DNA of 64,000 bases from Candidatus Defluviilinea proxima (GCA_016721115.1 JADKIW010000001.1:3611501-3675500), one strand, 5' to 3'. Shown: positions 17,575 to 25,015, numbered from the stretch's first letter. The notes: generated by a model not told the origin, from the sequence alone. Numbers and translations: made by a program.

Positions 17575-17688
17575 CTATTTACGGGTGTAGTGGCGCGGGT
17601 CGAGTCCCTGCGGGGGAGGATGTCCGAGTCCACGCGGCAGGTGGAAGGGTTGTTTGAGAGTCTGTTACATGAGGCATTCAATGCGTAG
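17575..17688 (+). pseudogene. hsdS 3'-end scar C (longest copy)
   Basis: Two bases after the pentapeptide gene stop, a frame reads 'LFTGVVARVESLRGRMSEST' then 'RQVEGLFESLLHEAFNA' and TAG. It is the best-preserved HsdS C-terminal helix of the six copies. Its last bases overlap the left arm of a 94-bp inverted-repeat element. Confidence 0.75.
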
Positions 17689-17778
17689 GGGCGACTCTTC
17701 AATGCCATCGGTCGTTATGTCAAGCAAGGAAGTTTTGCTAGACAAGGCGCGAGTCAGTCCCAGGCGAGTCGCCCCTAC
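17685..17778. repeat. 94-bp MITE-like element, 13-bp inverted ends
   Basis: GTAGGGGCGACTC at 17685-17697 is repeated in reverse complement as GAGTCGCCCCTAC at 17766-17778. The left arm is itself enclosed by direct repeats TTCAATGC (17676-17683 and 17698-17705). A second copy without the left arm is at 19131-19210. No reading frame is inside, so it must be mobilised in trans if at all. Confidence 0.7.
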
Positions 17779-17785
17779 GGTTGCG

Positions 17786-17885
17786 TTTGCGGGTGTGGTG
17801 GCGCGGCACCACACTGACTGCCCGAAGGGCGTGTCGAAGCGTCGAGGGGTTGTTTGAGTCATTGTTGAGTGAGAGTTTCGCGTGA
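17786..17885 (+). pseudogene. hsdS 3'-end scar D with inserted REP
   Basis: Reads 'FAGVVAR' then a palindromic insert containing 'CACTGACTGCCCGAAGG', then in another frame 'VEGLFESLLSESFA' and stop. The insert is at the same hsdS position as in scars E and F. Confidence 0.7.
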
Positions 17886-17917
17886 AAAGACCTGACAGGT
17901 CTACGAAGGAATAAAAT

Positions 17918-18274
17918 TTGAGTAAAATCGCATTTACTATCTTCGTATTTGGTTTATATCTCGTGGGACTTGGCATCGTGTTGCTTGTGGTACCCAATCT
18001 TTGGCTTGGCATTTTTCAAATCCCTGCCACGCATGATATCTGGATTCGTATCTTGGGAATGCTGCTTTTCTACCTGGGTATCTACTATATCCTGGCGGCG
18101 CGCAAGGAAATGACTGATTTCTTCCGCTGGACCGTCTACCTCCGCTCAACGGTTATCCTTTTCCTCATTACCTTTGTCCTGTTGGGTTTCGGTAAACCTA
18201 TTATTATTCTGATCGGGATAATAGATTTCATGGGCGCCGTTTGGACGTGGTTAGCATTACGAGTCTCAAAATGA
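17918..18274 (+). CDS. Small four-TM membrane protein, unknown function
   Basis: A 118-residue, strongly hydrophobic protein with four predicted transmembrane helices (about 4-28, 42-60, 70-90 and 92-112) and almost no soluble part. The start is a TTG at 17918 preceded by a weak GAAGGA eleven bases upstream. A short palindrome (AGACCTGACAGGTCT) lies in its leader. It is flanked by hsdS scars D and E, and its stop codon overlaps the ATG-like start of scar E. The family is not recognised; it resembles other small integral membrane proteins of unknown role. Confidence 0.6.
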   Translation: MSKIAFTIFVFGLYLVGLGIVLLVVPNLWLGIFQIPATHDIWIRILGMLLFYLGIYYILAARKEMTDFFRWTVYLRSTVILFLITFVLLGFGKPIIILIGIIDFMGAVWTWLALRVSK

Positions 18275-18371
18275 GTCGATTTGCGGGCGTGGTGGCGCGG
18301 CGCCACACTGACTGCCCGAAGGGCGTGTCGAAGTGGTCGAGTCGCTGTTGGCGGAGAGTTTTGGAGGATAA
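18271..18371 (+). pseudogene. hsdS 3'-end scar E with inserted REP
   Basis: Overlaps the stop of the preceding gene (ATGA). Reads 'RFAGVVAR', then the same palindromic insert as scar D, then 'VESLLAESFGG' in another frame, stopping 3 bases before the next ATG. The Shine-Dalgarno of the next gene (GGAGG) is the last part of the scar. Confidence 0.7.
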
Positions 18372-18374
18372 TTA

Positions 18375-19004
18375 ATGGCTACGAAAAAAGAAAATCAAAG
18401 AGAAGCGTTACTTGCAGAATTGGAATTGCATAAAATGGAATTCTCTGTGCTTAAACAAGAGGTATTGCAATTAATAGAATCGCAAAGGCAATACCTTAAT
18501 TTATGTCTTGTGGCAATTGGCGCAGGTCTTGGGTTGTCTTCATATGTTGCCAAGGAGGATTTGCTTATTGTTCTCTTGCTGTTTCCTTTTGTCTTTCACA
18601 TTCTTTTATGGGAGATGCTAAAAGCATGGAGGTCTATAAACTGGATATCAAGATATTTGTTGGAGACTTTGATTCCACGAATGAATTACATCGTAAATGA
18701 AATAGGAAGCTCTGAGAAACAAATTCGGGTACTTGGGTGGGAAGCTCATATCTCCTCTTTTAGTTTTTTAACTAGAGAGGAGCGTGTTTTAGCGGTTTTA
18801 GCACCGAGTAGCCATTTCATACCAGTCTTCGCAGTAGGAGTATTGTTGATAGCCTTTTTACTGATTTCAAATTCATATGGACACGTGCTCAGTCGCACTG
18901 AATTGGGATTGATCATTGCTAATCTCGTTATGCTTGTCTTTGCATCAATACAAATCATTTCGAATAATCGAAGTGATGCGCGTAAGGCAAAAATCGTGGA
19001 ATAG
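18375..19004 (+). CDS. Four-TM 'GWE'-type membrane protein (copy 2)
   Basis: A 209-residue relative of the gene at 15262: N-terminal coiled coil ('LLAELELHKMEFSVLKQEVL'), two transmembrane helices (about 38-55 and 62-82), a loop with 'GWEAHI' (about 121-126), then two further helices (about 150-170 and 178-196). The paired copies, each in its own hsdS-bordered cassette, argue that this family is typical cargo of the region. No catalytic motif is visible. Its Shine-Dalgarno (TTGGAGGA) is derived from scar E. Function unknown. Confidence 0.65.
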   Translation: MATKKENQREALLAELELHKMEFSVLKQEVLQLIESQRQYLNLCLVAIGAGLGLSSYVAKEDLLIVLLLFPFVFHILLWEMLKAWRSINWISRYLLETLIPRMNYIVNEIGSSEKQIRVLGWEAHISSFSFLTREERVLAVLAPSSHFIPVFAVGVLLIAFLLISNSYGHVLSRTELGLIIANLVMLVFASIQIISNNRSDARKAKIVE

Positions 19005-19058
19005 AAGATTTTCAGAACATCGTCTTTCAGTCCACAATATGTGAATTTTGATGGAAAG

Positions 19059-19138
19059 TTTGCGGGCGTGGTGGCGTGACGCCGCACTGACTGCCCGAAG
19101 GGCGTGTCGAGGGGTTGTTGAGTGAGGCGTTCAATGCC
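19059..19138 (+). pseudogene. hsdS 3'-end scar F with inserted REP
   Basis: Reads 'FAGVVA', then the same palindromic insert as scars D and E, then 'VEGLLSEAFNA' in another frame. It runs into a second copy of the MITE-like element. No cargo gene with an R-M border lies to its right, so it marks the right end of the array. Confidence 0.65.
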
Positions 19139-19210
19139 GTCGGTTGTTATATCAAGCAACAGAGTCTCGCCAGACAAGGCGCCAGGCAATCCCTGGCGAG
19201 TCGCCCCTAC
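19131..19210. repeat. Second MITE-like copy lacking the left arm
   Basis: TTCAATGCC(A/G)TCGGT(C/T)GTTAT and the right arm GAGTCGCCCCTAC match the element at 17685-17778, but the left arm and one TTCAATGC direct repeat are missing. This is what recombination between the two TTCAATGC repeats would leave. The rest of 19005-19312 outside scar F and this element holds nothing recognised. Confidence 0.6.
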
Positions 19211-19312
19211 GGTTGCGTTTTTGAAAGTCTGGGGAAGTCAAAAAAGGTAATCGTCCGCAAGCGGGAGTAAAATGTGCAGTAATGCGTCTGATAGCCGTGA
19301 AAGGAGATTCCC

Positions 19313-19957
19313 ATGACTCGCCAGGCAAATATAGAGATCCTATCCACTGGCCTCAAACAGCCTGTACCGTCCTCTTTTTATGTCAGTTGGATCGTTCTCA
19401 CGTCCTTGTGTGTTCCCATCGCTTATCTCCTTAGCATTATCATTCTGAAAATCATCACCAATATTGTTGGGGATTATGTCTTTGTAAATGGGATACGCCA
19501 TATTACTGAAGACTATCTGGCGATGTACATTCTCGTCCCAAGTGTGAGCGCATTGACGGGATTGATGCAATACGGGTTGTTGCGCAAGTATCTGGATCAT
19601 ATGGGGTGGTGGATACTTGTCACCGTTGCGGGCTGGTCTCTCGGATTTCTCTTGATCTTGCTCCCCAGTTGGCTGAATTGGACAGACGCGCCTCTGAGCA
19701 ATCTGGATTTGATCTTTCTCCTGATGGGATTGGGCATTGGTACATCACAATGGCTGTTACTGCGACATCGGTTCACTCGGGCAGGTTGGTGGGTTGCGGC
19801 CAATATAGTGGGTTGGGGGTTGCTTGCCTTGGTAACTCCCAATAATGCTTTGGGACAAATCGGCATATTGATCTTGGGCTTTTTACCCGCCTGTGCAACC
19901 GCCGTCACGTTGGCGTTTCTTATGAATATGGTCGCGCCAATCGAACCGAAAATGTGA
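19313..19957 (+). CDS. Multi-pass membrane protein, unknown function
   Basis: A 214-residue integral membrane protein with about six helices. Repeated 'GWW(I/V)' and 'AGWSLG'/'VGWGLL' motifs and 'GLMQYGLLRKYL' / 'GTSQWLLLRHRF' show two similar halves, as in a family of uncharacterised membrane proteins frequent in this group of bacteria. The start has AAAGGAGA nine bases upstream. It lies just outside the hsd-scar array and its composition resembles the following genes, so it is probably resident. No function can be assigned. Confidence 0.65.
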   Translation: MTRQANIEILSTGLKQPVPSSFYVSWIVLTSLCVPIAYLLSIIILKIITNIVGDYVFVNGIRHITEDYLAMYILVPSVSALTGLMQYGLLRKYLDHMGWWILVTVAGWSLGFLLILLPSWLNWTDAPLSNLDLIFLLMGLGIGTSQWLLLRHRFTRAGWWVAANIVGWGLLALVTPNNALGQIGILILGFLPACATAVTLAFLMNMVAPIEPKM

Positions 19958-19985
19958 TGCTTGAAGAGACTAAATAAGGAAAGCT

Positions 19986-20405
19986 ATGAAAAAATTATTC
20001 TTATATGTATTGACACTGCTCTCGGTGATGTCCCTTGCTTGTTCTGCATGGACGCGCCTCCTGCCTACGACATCGACGCCAGAACCAGAACCCAACTTTG
20101 AGCCAGTGACGACGCGGTTGTTGATTACCCCCGAGTCCCTGCCCGAGGCGCAAGTCGGTGTGGCGTATGAAGTCGAAATGAAGATCACACAGAATGTGAC
20201 GCCCGTTGGTGATATGACAATTCAAGAAGGGACGTTACCAGCTGGCTTGGAGTTTATCTTCTTAAATGGGGAAGATGCCGCGCAAATTAAAGGCACCCCA
20301 GAAGAGGCGGGCGTGTTTGAAATTACAGTCTTTGCATGGTGCTATGGAACGCAGGTCAGTGGCCAGACGTTGATGAAGAAATACGAAATTGTCGTCAAGG
20401 AGTAG
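19986..20405 (+). CDS. Putative lipoprotein with Ig-like domain
   Basis: A 139-residue exported protein. The N-terminus is a lipoprotein signal peptide with the lipobox 'SLAC' (Cys19), followed by a Thr/Pro linker. The ~90-residue remainder ('ESLPEAQVGVAYEVEMKIT', 'GTLPAGLEF', 'IKGTPEEAGVFEITV') matches the putative immunoglobulin (He_PIG/cadherin-like) pattern of surface proteins. It would be anchored on the outer face of the cytoplasmic membrane and probably binds another protein or a polysaccharide. AAGGAAAGCT upstream can act as Shine-Dalgarno. Confidence 0.75.
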   Translation: MKKLFLYVLTLLSVMSLACSAWTRLLPTTSTPEPEPNFEPVTTRLLITPESLPEAQVGVAYEVEMKITQNVTPVGDMTIQEGTLPAGLEFIFLNGEDAAQIKGTPEEAGVFEITVFAWCYGTQVSGQTLMKKYEIVVKE

Positions 20406-20450
20406 TTTGTGCAGGCGTAGCAGTCTACAGACTATCGTCCACTGTCTGCA

Positions 20451-20762
20451 TTAATCATCAAAGATATCTTCGTAATCCATGCGGTCTTTTTCTTTCCAAG
20501 ACATATCTTTCTTGGTGGGGTGAGGCGCTGATTCGTTGACCTTGAGATCACGCCCGTGGAACTTGGTCCCATGCAGGGCTTCAATGACGGCCCGAGCGGC
20601 GTTATCGGGCACTTCTACAAAGCCAAAGCCACGGCTCTTGTAGGTTTTCTTATCCAGCCCGATGCGGGCACTGATCACCTCGCCGAACGGTTTCACCAGC
20701 TTGGTCAGGTCCGCGGCGGTGGTGGTAAACGGCAGATTGCCAAAATACAATATTTTGCTCAT
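20451..20762 (-). CDS. RNA-binding protein, single RRM
   Basis: A 103-residue protein made of one RNA-recognition motif. RNP2 is 'LYFGNL' (5-10) and RNP1 'RGFGFVEV' (44-51), both with the aromatic residues that stack on RNA bases. A short acidic C-terminal tail follows. Small RRM proteins of this kind occur in cyanobacteria, Chloroflexota and other bacteria and bind single-stranded RNA; some are cold-induced. It is convergent with the lipoprotein gene and transcribed away from 20873. Confidence 0.92.
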   Translation of the reverse strand: MSKILYFGNLPFTTTAADLTKLVKPFGEVISARIGLDKKTYKSRGFGFVEVPDNAARAVIEALHGTKFHGRDLKVNESAPHPTKKDMSWKEKDRMDYEDIFDD

Positions 20763-20872
20763 AGTTGTTGGGTATCCATGCAGGCAGTGTACTCAGTTTA
20801 CGCCGTATGCGCAAGCCGTTATACTTGTCGCAAAACGAGATCAACCCATTGGGAAATAGAATAGGAGATACG

Positions 20873-21202
20873 ATGGTACAACAATTCAAGAACATGAATG
20901 AACTGGTCGAATATCTGGGGACGATGGAACAACGCATAAAATTCCTCGAGGAGGAAAACCATCGATTGCGTTCCGCTCCTGCGCCAACGGCTGGCACAGG
21001 CAATGTAGATGAACGTACGATTGCGAAATATGTCGCCACCTTTTTGCCTCTTACGAACATTGTGCATCCTAGCTTTCTCAAGCGGGCCTTCGCAGTATGG
21101 GGTCACTATTTTGTGGCGCAACTGATTATTAGCCTGCCGTTTACGATTATCTATTTTTGTTTGGTCGCAACATTACTGAATGGGACCTACCCAAGACCTT
21201 AG
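20873..21202 (+). CDS. Small coiled-coil and membrane protein, unknown function
   Basis: A 109-residue protein from the ATG at 20873, preceded by AGGAGA; a longer frame from 20765 lacks such a site and overlaps the promoter region of the RRM gene. The first half is a coiled coil ('ELVEYLGTMEQRIKFLEEEN'), then a low-complexity Ala/Pro/Thr link, then one or two hydrophobic helices (about 55-70 and 80-100). It resembles small membrane-bound scaffolds, but no family is recognised. Confidence 0.65.
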   Translation: MVQQFKNMNELVEYLGTMEQRIKFLEEENHRLRSAPAPTAGTGNVDERTIAKYVATFLPLTNIVHPSFLKRAFAVWGHYFVAQLIISLPFTIIYFCLVATLLNGTYPRP

Positions 21203-21295
21203 ATGTTACGATCTTCCAGTATAAGCAATGGCCCGTATTTTCTGCTGTAGCCATATCTCAATTGTCAGATCATGTGATATAGGAGTTATATTTTT

Positions 21296-22456
21296 ATGAA
21301 GCTCTCGTCTCGTTTTATCAGTTTGGTGCTTGTGTCCATTATGTTGGTAGGATGTGGCGCTCCGCAAGTTTTGCCCACTGCAACTGCCTTGCCGCCTACG
21401 AGCACATCTACATCCACACCGCTTCCCACCGCAACACCGACCGATACACCGACGCCTACAGCGGTCCCTCCCACGCCCACGATCATCCCTACCAGTGAAG
21501 TCTCTTTGCGTGAACTCGCGTCCCAGCGTGGACTTTTGTTCGGCGCTGGCGTATCGGCGCAACAACTCGCGGAGGACAATTACGGTGCGCTTGTAGCCCG
21601 TGAGTTCAATCAGATCACGGCCGATAATGCGATGAAGTTCAAGTCGCTTCACCCGCTTCAGAAGGTCTATGATTTCAAGGTGGCTGACAAACTGATCGCC
21701 TTTGCCCAACAAAATAACATGGTGGTTCGTGGTCATACGTTGGTGTGGCACAGTCAACTATCGAGTTGGGTCGAGAACGGGAATTTCACACGCGATGAAA
21801 TGATCGCCATTCTCAAAGATCATGTGACTACAGTGGTCAGCCATTATCGTGGACAAGTTGAGTATTGGGATGTGGTCAATGAAGCCGTGGCCGACGAAGA
21901 CGGGTCTCTGCGTGATACGGTCTGGCTCAGAACGATTGGCCCTGAATACATCGACATGGCGTTCCAATTCGCGCACGAAGCCGACCCAAAGGCCAAGCTG
22001 TTCTACAACGATTACAACAACGAAGATATGGGTATGAAATCGAATGCCGTCTACGATCTCGTAAAGGGAATGGTGGAACGCGGTGTTCCCATTGATGGCG
22101 TTGGATTACAAATGCACCTTATCCTTGAGTCTCCTCCTCAAACGGCAGACGTGATCGAGAACATGAAACGCTTGGACGATCTTGGGTTGGAGGTCAACAT
22201 CACTGAATTGGATGTCCGTATGAAGGTCCCGGCCAGTGATGCGGATTTGTCCGCTCAGGCAACGGTTTACGGCGATATGATGCAGGCATGCCTGTCCGTT
22301 CCCAATTGCAAGGTCTTCACGATCTGGGGTTTCAGCGATCGGCATTCCTGGATCCCAGGGTTTTTCGATGGCTACGGCTCCGCTTTGATCTTTGACGATG
22401 CCATGAACCCCAAGCCTGCCTATCTGGCATTGCTGAACGCTCTGATGCAAAAATAA
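21296..22456 (+). CDS. Endo-1,4-beta-xylanase, GH10 lipoprotein
   Basis: A 386-residue secreted xylanase. A lipobox 'LVGC' ends at Cys20, followed by a Thr/Pro-rich linker (about 25-66) that lifts the catalytic domain from the membrane. The GH10 TIM barrel covers about 70-384 with 'GHTLVWHSQ', 'WDVVNEAV' carrying the acid/base Glu196, and 'ITELDVR' carrying the nucleophile Glu304. 'FTIWGFSDRHSW' and the C-terminal 'PKPAY' are also typical. It hydrolyses internal beta-1,4 bonds in xylan. The gene is monocistronic and, with the GH13 enzyme at 3612, points to use of plant polysaccharides. Confidence 0.95.
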   Translation: MKLSSRFISLVLVSIMLVGCGAPQVLPTATALPPTSTSTSTPLPTATPTDTPTPTAVPPTPTIIPTSEVSLRELASQRGLLFGAGVSAQQLAEDNYGALVAREFNQITADNAMKFKSLHPLQKVYDFKVADKLIAFAQQNNMVVRGHTLVWHSQLSSWVENGNFTRDEMIAILKDHVTTVVSHYRGQVEYWDVVNEAVADEDGSLRDTVWLRTIGPEYIDMAFQFAHEADPKAKLFYNDYNNEDMGMKSNAVYDLVKGMVERGVPIDGVGLQMHLILESPPQTADVIENMKRLDDLGLEVNITELDVRMKVPASDADLSAQATVYGDMMQACLSVPNCKVFTIWGFSDRHSWIPGFFDGYGSALIFDDAMNPKPAYLALLNALMQK

Positions 22457-22537
22457 ATGACGGACGATGGATCACAATGACGAATGACCCATCGTCCGCA
22501 TTTCGTTTAGAGACTGTGTATGTCATAAGGGACAAAT

Positions 22538-22918
22538 ATGGTAACGAATTTTCTGCTTTGCTTTGTTGGAACTTTCCTTCTTGGGAGTATGGTTTTTCTT
22601 GCATTAGCCATTCGCGTTGTGCGGGAAGATACGCGCCTGACCGTGTATCGTCTTGGGCGCAACATTGGCGATAAAGGTCCCGGGTTGGTTTTTCTCACTC
22701 CGTTCATCGATAGAGGCGTGATCAAGAAACTGGGAGACCCCGATGAGGCTCCCAGTCGCCAGTATGTGGGCGGTGTCGGAGAAACGATCACATCCGTGTT
22801 TCGTGATGGCAAAGTTTTGTTCTCAAGCGGGGAGTGGGATGCCGTCAGTCAGATGCCCATCTCTTCGGGCAAACGTGTGCGTGTGGTTCGAATGATCTTG
22901 GAAGTGGAAGAAGAATAG
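22538..22918 (+). CDS. NfeD-like protein with truncated SPFH-type N-terminus
   Basis: A 126-residue chimera. Residues 1-60 (one transmembrane helix, then 'VVREDTRLTVYRLGRNIGDKG') are the start of an SPFH/stomatin-like protein; residues 75-126 ('GGVGETITSVFRDGKVLFSS', 'SSGKRVRVVRM') are the OB-fold of the NfeD family. NfeD proteins normally sit next to a complete SPFH gene and organise membrane microdomains. Here both appear as one short protein, the body of the SPFH domain being absent. Function is likely in membrane organisation, but the short SPFH part is unusual. Confidence 0.7.
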   Translation: MVTNFLLCFVGTFLLGSMVFLALAIRVVREDTRLTVYRLGRNIGDKGPGLVFLTPFIDRGVIKKLGDPDEAPSRQYVGGVGETITSVFRDGKVLFSSGEWDAVSQMPISSGKRVRVVRMILEVEEE

Positions 22919-22981
22919 AAGAACTGTCAGCGAGACGCACGGGAATGCAGATATGAATTCTTTTGACAAGGAGATGACAGC

Positions 22982-23632
22982 ATGAACATACGACTGGGTG
23001 TGTACGAGATCTTTTCACGTATTGTCCCAGGTGGGTTTTATCTAGCCGCCATCTTGCAACTACTGGTCGTTATGGGAGTACTTCAACTGGATTGGCAATC
23101 TGTTGATAATGTCTCGCTCTTGATGTCTCTTGGGTTGGTCGTTGTTTGCTACATCTTGGGAGAAGCCTTTGATATGTTCGCTCTGGCATGGTTTCGACTG
23201 TTCAAGAGATCTGGCTATAGCGCTCGCACCTTTGCACTCTTCAAACAAAGGCATCAAGACCGTTGGGAGATCGATTTCAAAGAGAACGATTGGCCTATTC
23301 TATTGGCTTTCATTCGTACAAAGAATTTAGAATTGGCTGGTGAGATCGAGCGTCATAACGCCTTGTCCATTATGTTACGGAATGCCAGCCTTGCGCTGTT
23401 GCTCATGGCAATTAATAGCTTTATACAATTCCTACTGGTACGAAGCGAAATTTATATCGGGGTTGCATTGATCTTTCTGGTGATATCCCTGCTTATCATT
23501 TACGAGTCCATTAAGTTCCGTGGCTGGTTCTATGGCAGTATCTTTGAAACAATGCTTGCTTATCGCATCGATATCGAGGATTCCATCAAGCCGCTGAAAA
23601 AGCCTGCGAAACCAAGCAAAGGTAATAAATGA
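22982..23632 (+). CDS. Membrane protein, unknown function
   Basis: A 216-residue protein with about four transmembrane helices (about 18-38, 45-65, 133-152 and 157-175). Charged cytoplasmic segments lie between the second and third pair ('FKQRHQDRWEIDFKENDWP') and at the Lys-rich C-terminus. The family is not recognised. AAGGAGA lies nine bases before the ATG. The stop is 3 bases from the UbiA gene, so the two are co-transcribed and may act together in lipid metabolism; that is inference. Confidence 0.65.
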   Translation: MNIRLGVYEIFSRIVPGGFYLAAILQLLVVMGVLQLDWQSVDNVSLLMSLGLVVVCYILGEAFDMFALAWFRLFKRSGYSARTFALFKQRHQDRWEIDFKENDWPILLAFIRTKNLELAGEIERHNALSIMLRNASLALLLMAINSFIQFLLVRSEIYIGVALIFLVISLLIIYESIKFRGWFYGSIFETMLAYRIDIEDSIKPLKKPAKPSKGNK

Positions 23633-23635
23633 AGA

Positions 23636-24496
23636 ATGCTCAATAAAAAGCTCAGGGGTATCATTCAAATCTTTCGGCCCGAATTGCCTTTTTCTGCTGG
23701 TGTCTGTGTTGTTCTCGGCGAAATTGTTGCGCTTGGAAAATTCCCGTCTCTGCGTGAAATGGCCTTGGGATTTATCTGCGGTTTTTTTATCTCGGGTTCC
23801 GCCATCGTTTTGAACGATTACTTTGATCTCGAAGTGGACAAGGTCAACGCTCCGACTCGTCCCTTGCCCGCAGGGATTGTCTCACCCTTTGAAGCGATAC
23901 TCGTCACTGTAATCGCGTCTTTCATCGGGTTGTCTGCTTCTTTTCTAATTAGCGTCCCTGCCTTTGTGCTTTGTCTTCTTTTTTGGCTGATCGGTTTCCT
24001 GTACAACTGGAAGTTCAAAGAAGCTGGGTTGCTTGGGAACTTGATGGTAAGCTCATCTGTGGCGATCACCTTTATCCTTGGTGGCATGGCAGTGGGTGAC
24101 GCATGGAACAAGATCGTCTGGTGTTTTGCGTTGATCGGTTTCTGCATCGACCTTGGCGAGGAAATTGCTGGTGATGCCATGGATATGGAAGGGGATAAGA
24201 AGCGTGGCTCAAAGTCCATTGCCCTTATGAAAGGGAAGCGCTTTGCCCTTTCTATCTCAAGTTCGCTTTTTGGCCTTGTGATATTGGTTAGCTTGCTTCC
24301 TGTCCTTTTTGGCTGGTTGGGTGTAAGTTATCTGGTGATGATCTCCATCATGGATGTGTTGATCATTGTATTCACGGTTAGGCTCCTGAAAAGTAAAACA
24401 TCTGCAGAAGGCGTGCAATCCATGCGCGGAATTTATCTAGGTGCACTGATTGGAATGCTCGCGTTTATCATTGGAAATGTTTTCAATAAACTATAG
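23636..24496 (+). CDS. UbiA-family prenyltransferase
   Basis: A 286-residue polytopic enzyme of the UbiA superfamily. Both Asp-rich motifs are present: 'NDYFDLEVDKVNAPTRP' near residue 60 and 'DAMDMEGDKKRGSKS' near residue 180, which bind the prenyl diphosphate through Mg2+. The 'NAPTRPLPAG' motif is typical for the geranylgeranylglycerol-phosphate geranylgeranyltransferase-like branch; quinone or chlorophyll side-chain enzymes are other options. It lies 3 bases after the preceding membrane protein gene. The acceptor substrate is not decided by the sequence. Confidence 0.88.
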   Translation: MLNKKLRGIIQIFRPELPFSAGVCVVLGEIVALGKFPSLREMALGFICGFFISGSAIVLNDYFDLEVDKVNAPTRPLPAGIVSPFEAILVTVIASFIGLSASFLISVPAFVLCLLFWLIGFLYNWKFKEAGLLGNLMVSSSVAITFILGGMAVGDAWNKIVWCFALIGFCIDLGEEIAGDAMDMEGDKKRGSKSIALMKGKRFALSISSSLFGLVILVSLLPVLFGWLGVSYLVMISIMDVLIIVFTVRLLKSKTSAEGVQSMRGIYLGALIGMLAFIIGNVFNKL

Positions 24497-24511
24497 TCTT
24501 GGAGAAATTAA

Positions 24512-24733
24512 ATGTCTGATATCAAATACGAAATTGTGCAAAAGATCAGTGTGCTTTCCACATCCGCCTCTGGCTGGGCGAAGGAACTGAACCTGATCAG
24601 TTGGAATGATCGTGATCCGAAATATGACCTGCGCGATTGGTCTGCGGATCACGAAAAGATGGGCAAAGGTGTTACGCTCACACGAGAAGAATTGACCGCG
24701 TTGCGAGATGTGCTGAATGGGATGGAGTTATGA
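24512..24733 (+). CDS. YdbC-like PC4-fold ssDNA-binding protein
   Basis: A 73-residue protein of the YdbC/PC4 group: 'KYEIVQKISVLSTSASGWAK' and 'PKYDLRDW..DHEKMGKGVTL' are the family signature. These dimers bind single-stranded DNA and are related to the eukaryotic transcription coactivator PC4. GGAG lies nine bases before the ATG. Its stop codon overlaps the start of the next gene (ATGA), so the two are translationally coupled. Confidence 0.88.
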   Translation: MSDIKYEIVQKISVLSTSASGWAKELNLISWNDRDPKYDLRDWSADHEKMGKGVTLTREELTALRDVLNGMEL

Positions 24734-24990
24734 TACCTGATAATAAGTACGGTCCGCTTGAGAAATATTTGCGCAGTCTTCCTATCAGTCAGGAAGAGGT
24801 CACGATGGGCTTTGAGTTTATCGAGCAAGTGTTGAATAGTGAATTGCCGCCATCTGCCTATGAGGATCGCTCCTGGTGGGGAAATCAACGACAGGGCACC
24901 TATGTCGAAGCCATTGCATGGATGGATGCGGGCTGGATGGTGGATACTGTTGATCTTATAGGGAAACAGGTCCACTTCGTGAGGCAATAG
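24730..24990 (+). CDS. DUF7662-like small protein
   Basis: An 86-residue protein starting inside the stop of the YdbC-like gene (ATGA at 24730). The layout 'YGPLEKYLRSLP...VTMGFEFIEQVL' then 'LPPSAYEDRSWWGNQ' and 'AWMDAGWMVDTVDL...V.F' fits the DUF7662 family, short proteins often found with DNA- or restriction-related genes. The role is unknown. Coupling to a single-strand DNA-binding protein suggests a shared function. Confidence 0.65.
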   Translation: MIPDNKYGPLEKYLRSLPISQEEVTMGFEFIEQVLNSELPPSAYEDRSWWGNQRQGTYVEAIAWMDAGWMVDTVDLIGKQVHFVRQ

Positions 24991-25015
24991 CTGTCGCCTA
25001 TATTGTGCCATCGGT

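Noticed and set aside
20765..20872. N-terminal extension of the small coiled-coil protein
   Set aside because: The extension overlaps the upstream region of the RRM gene, is basic and without pattern, while the ATG at 20873 has AGGAGA at the right distance.
21380..21500. Repetitive Thr/Pro-coding stretch looked like a tandem repeat or CRISPR
   Set aside because: It is a protein linker of ACA/CCG/ACC codons in the xylanase; no constant repeat with variable spacers. No CRISPR array was found anywhere in the window. The same holds for 62530-62740.
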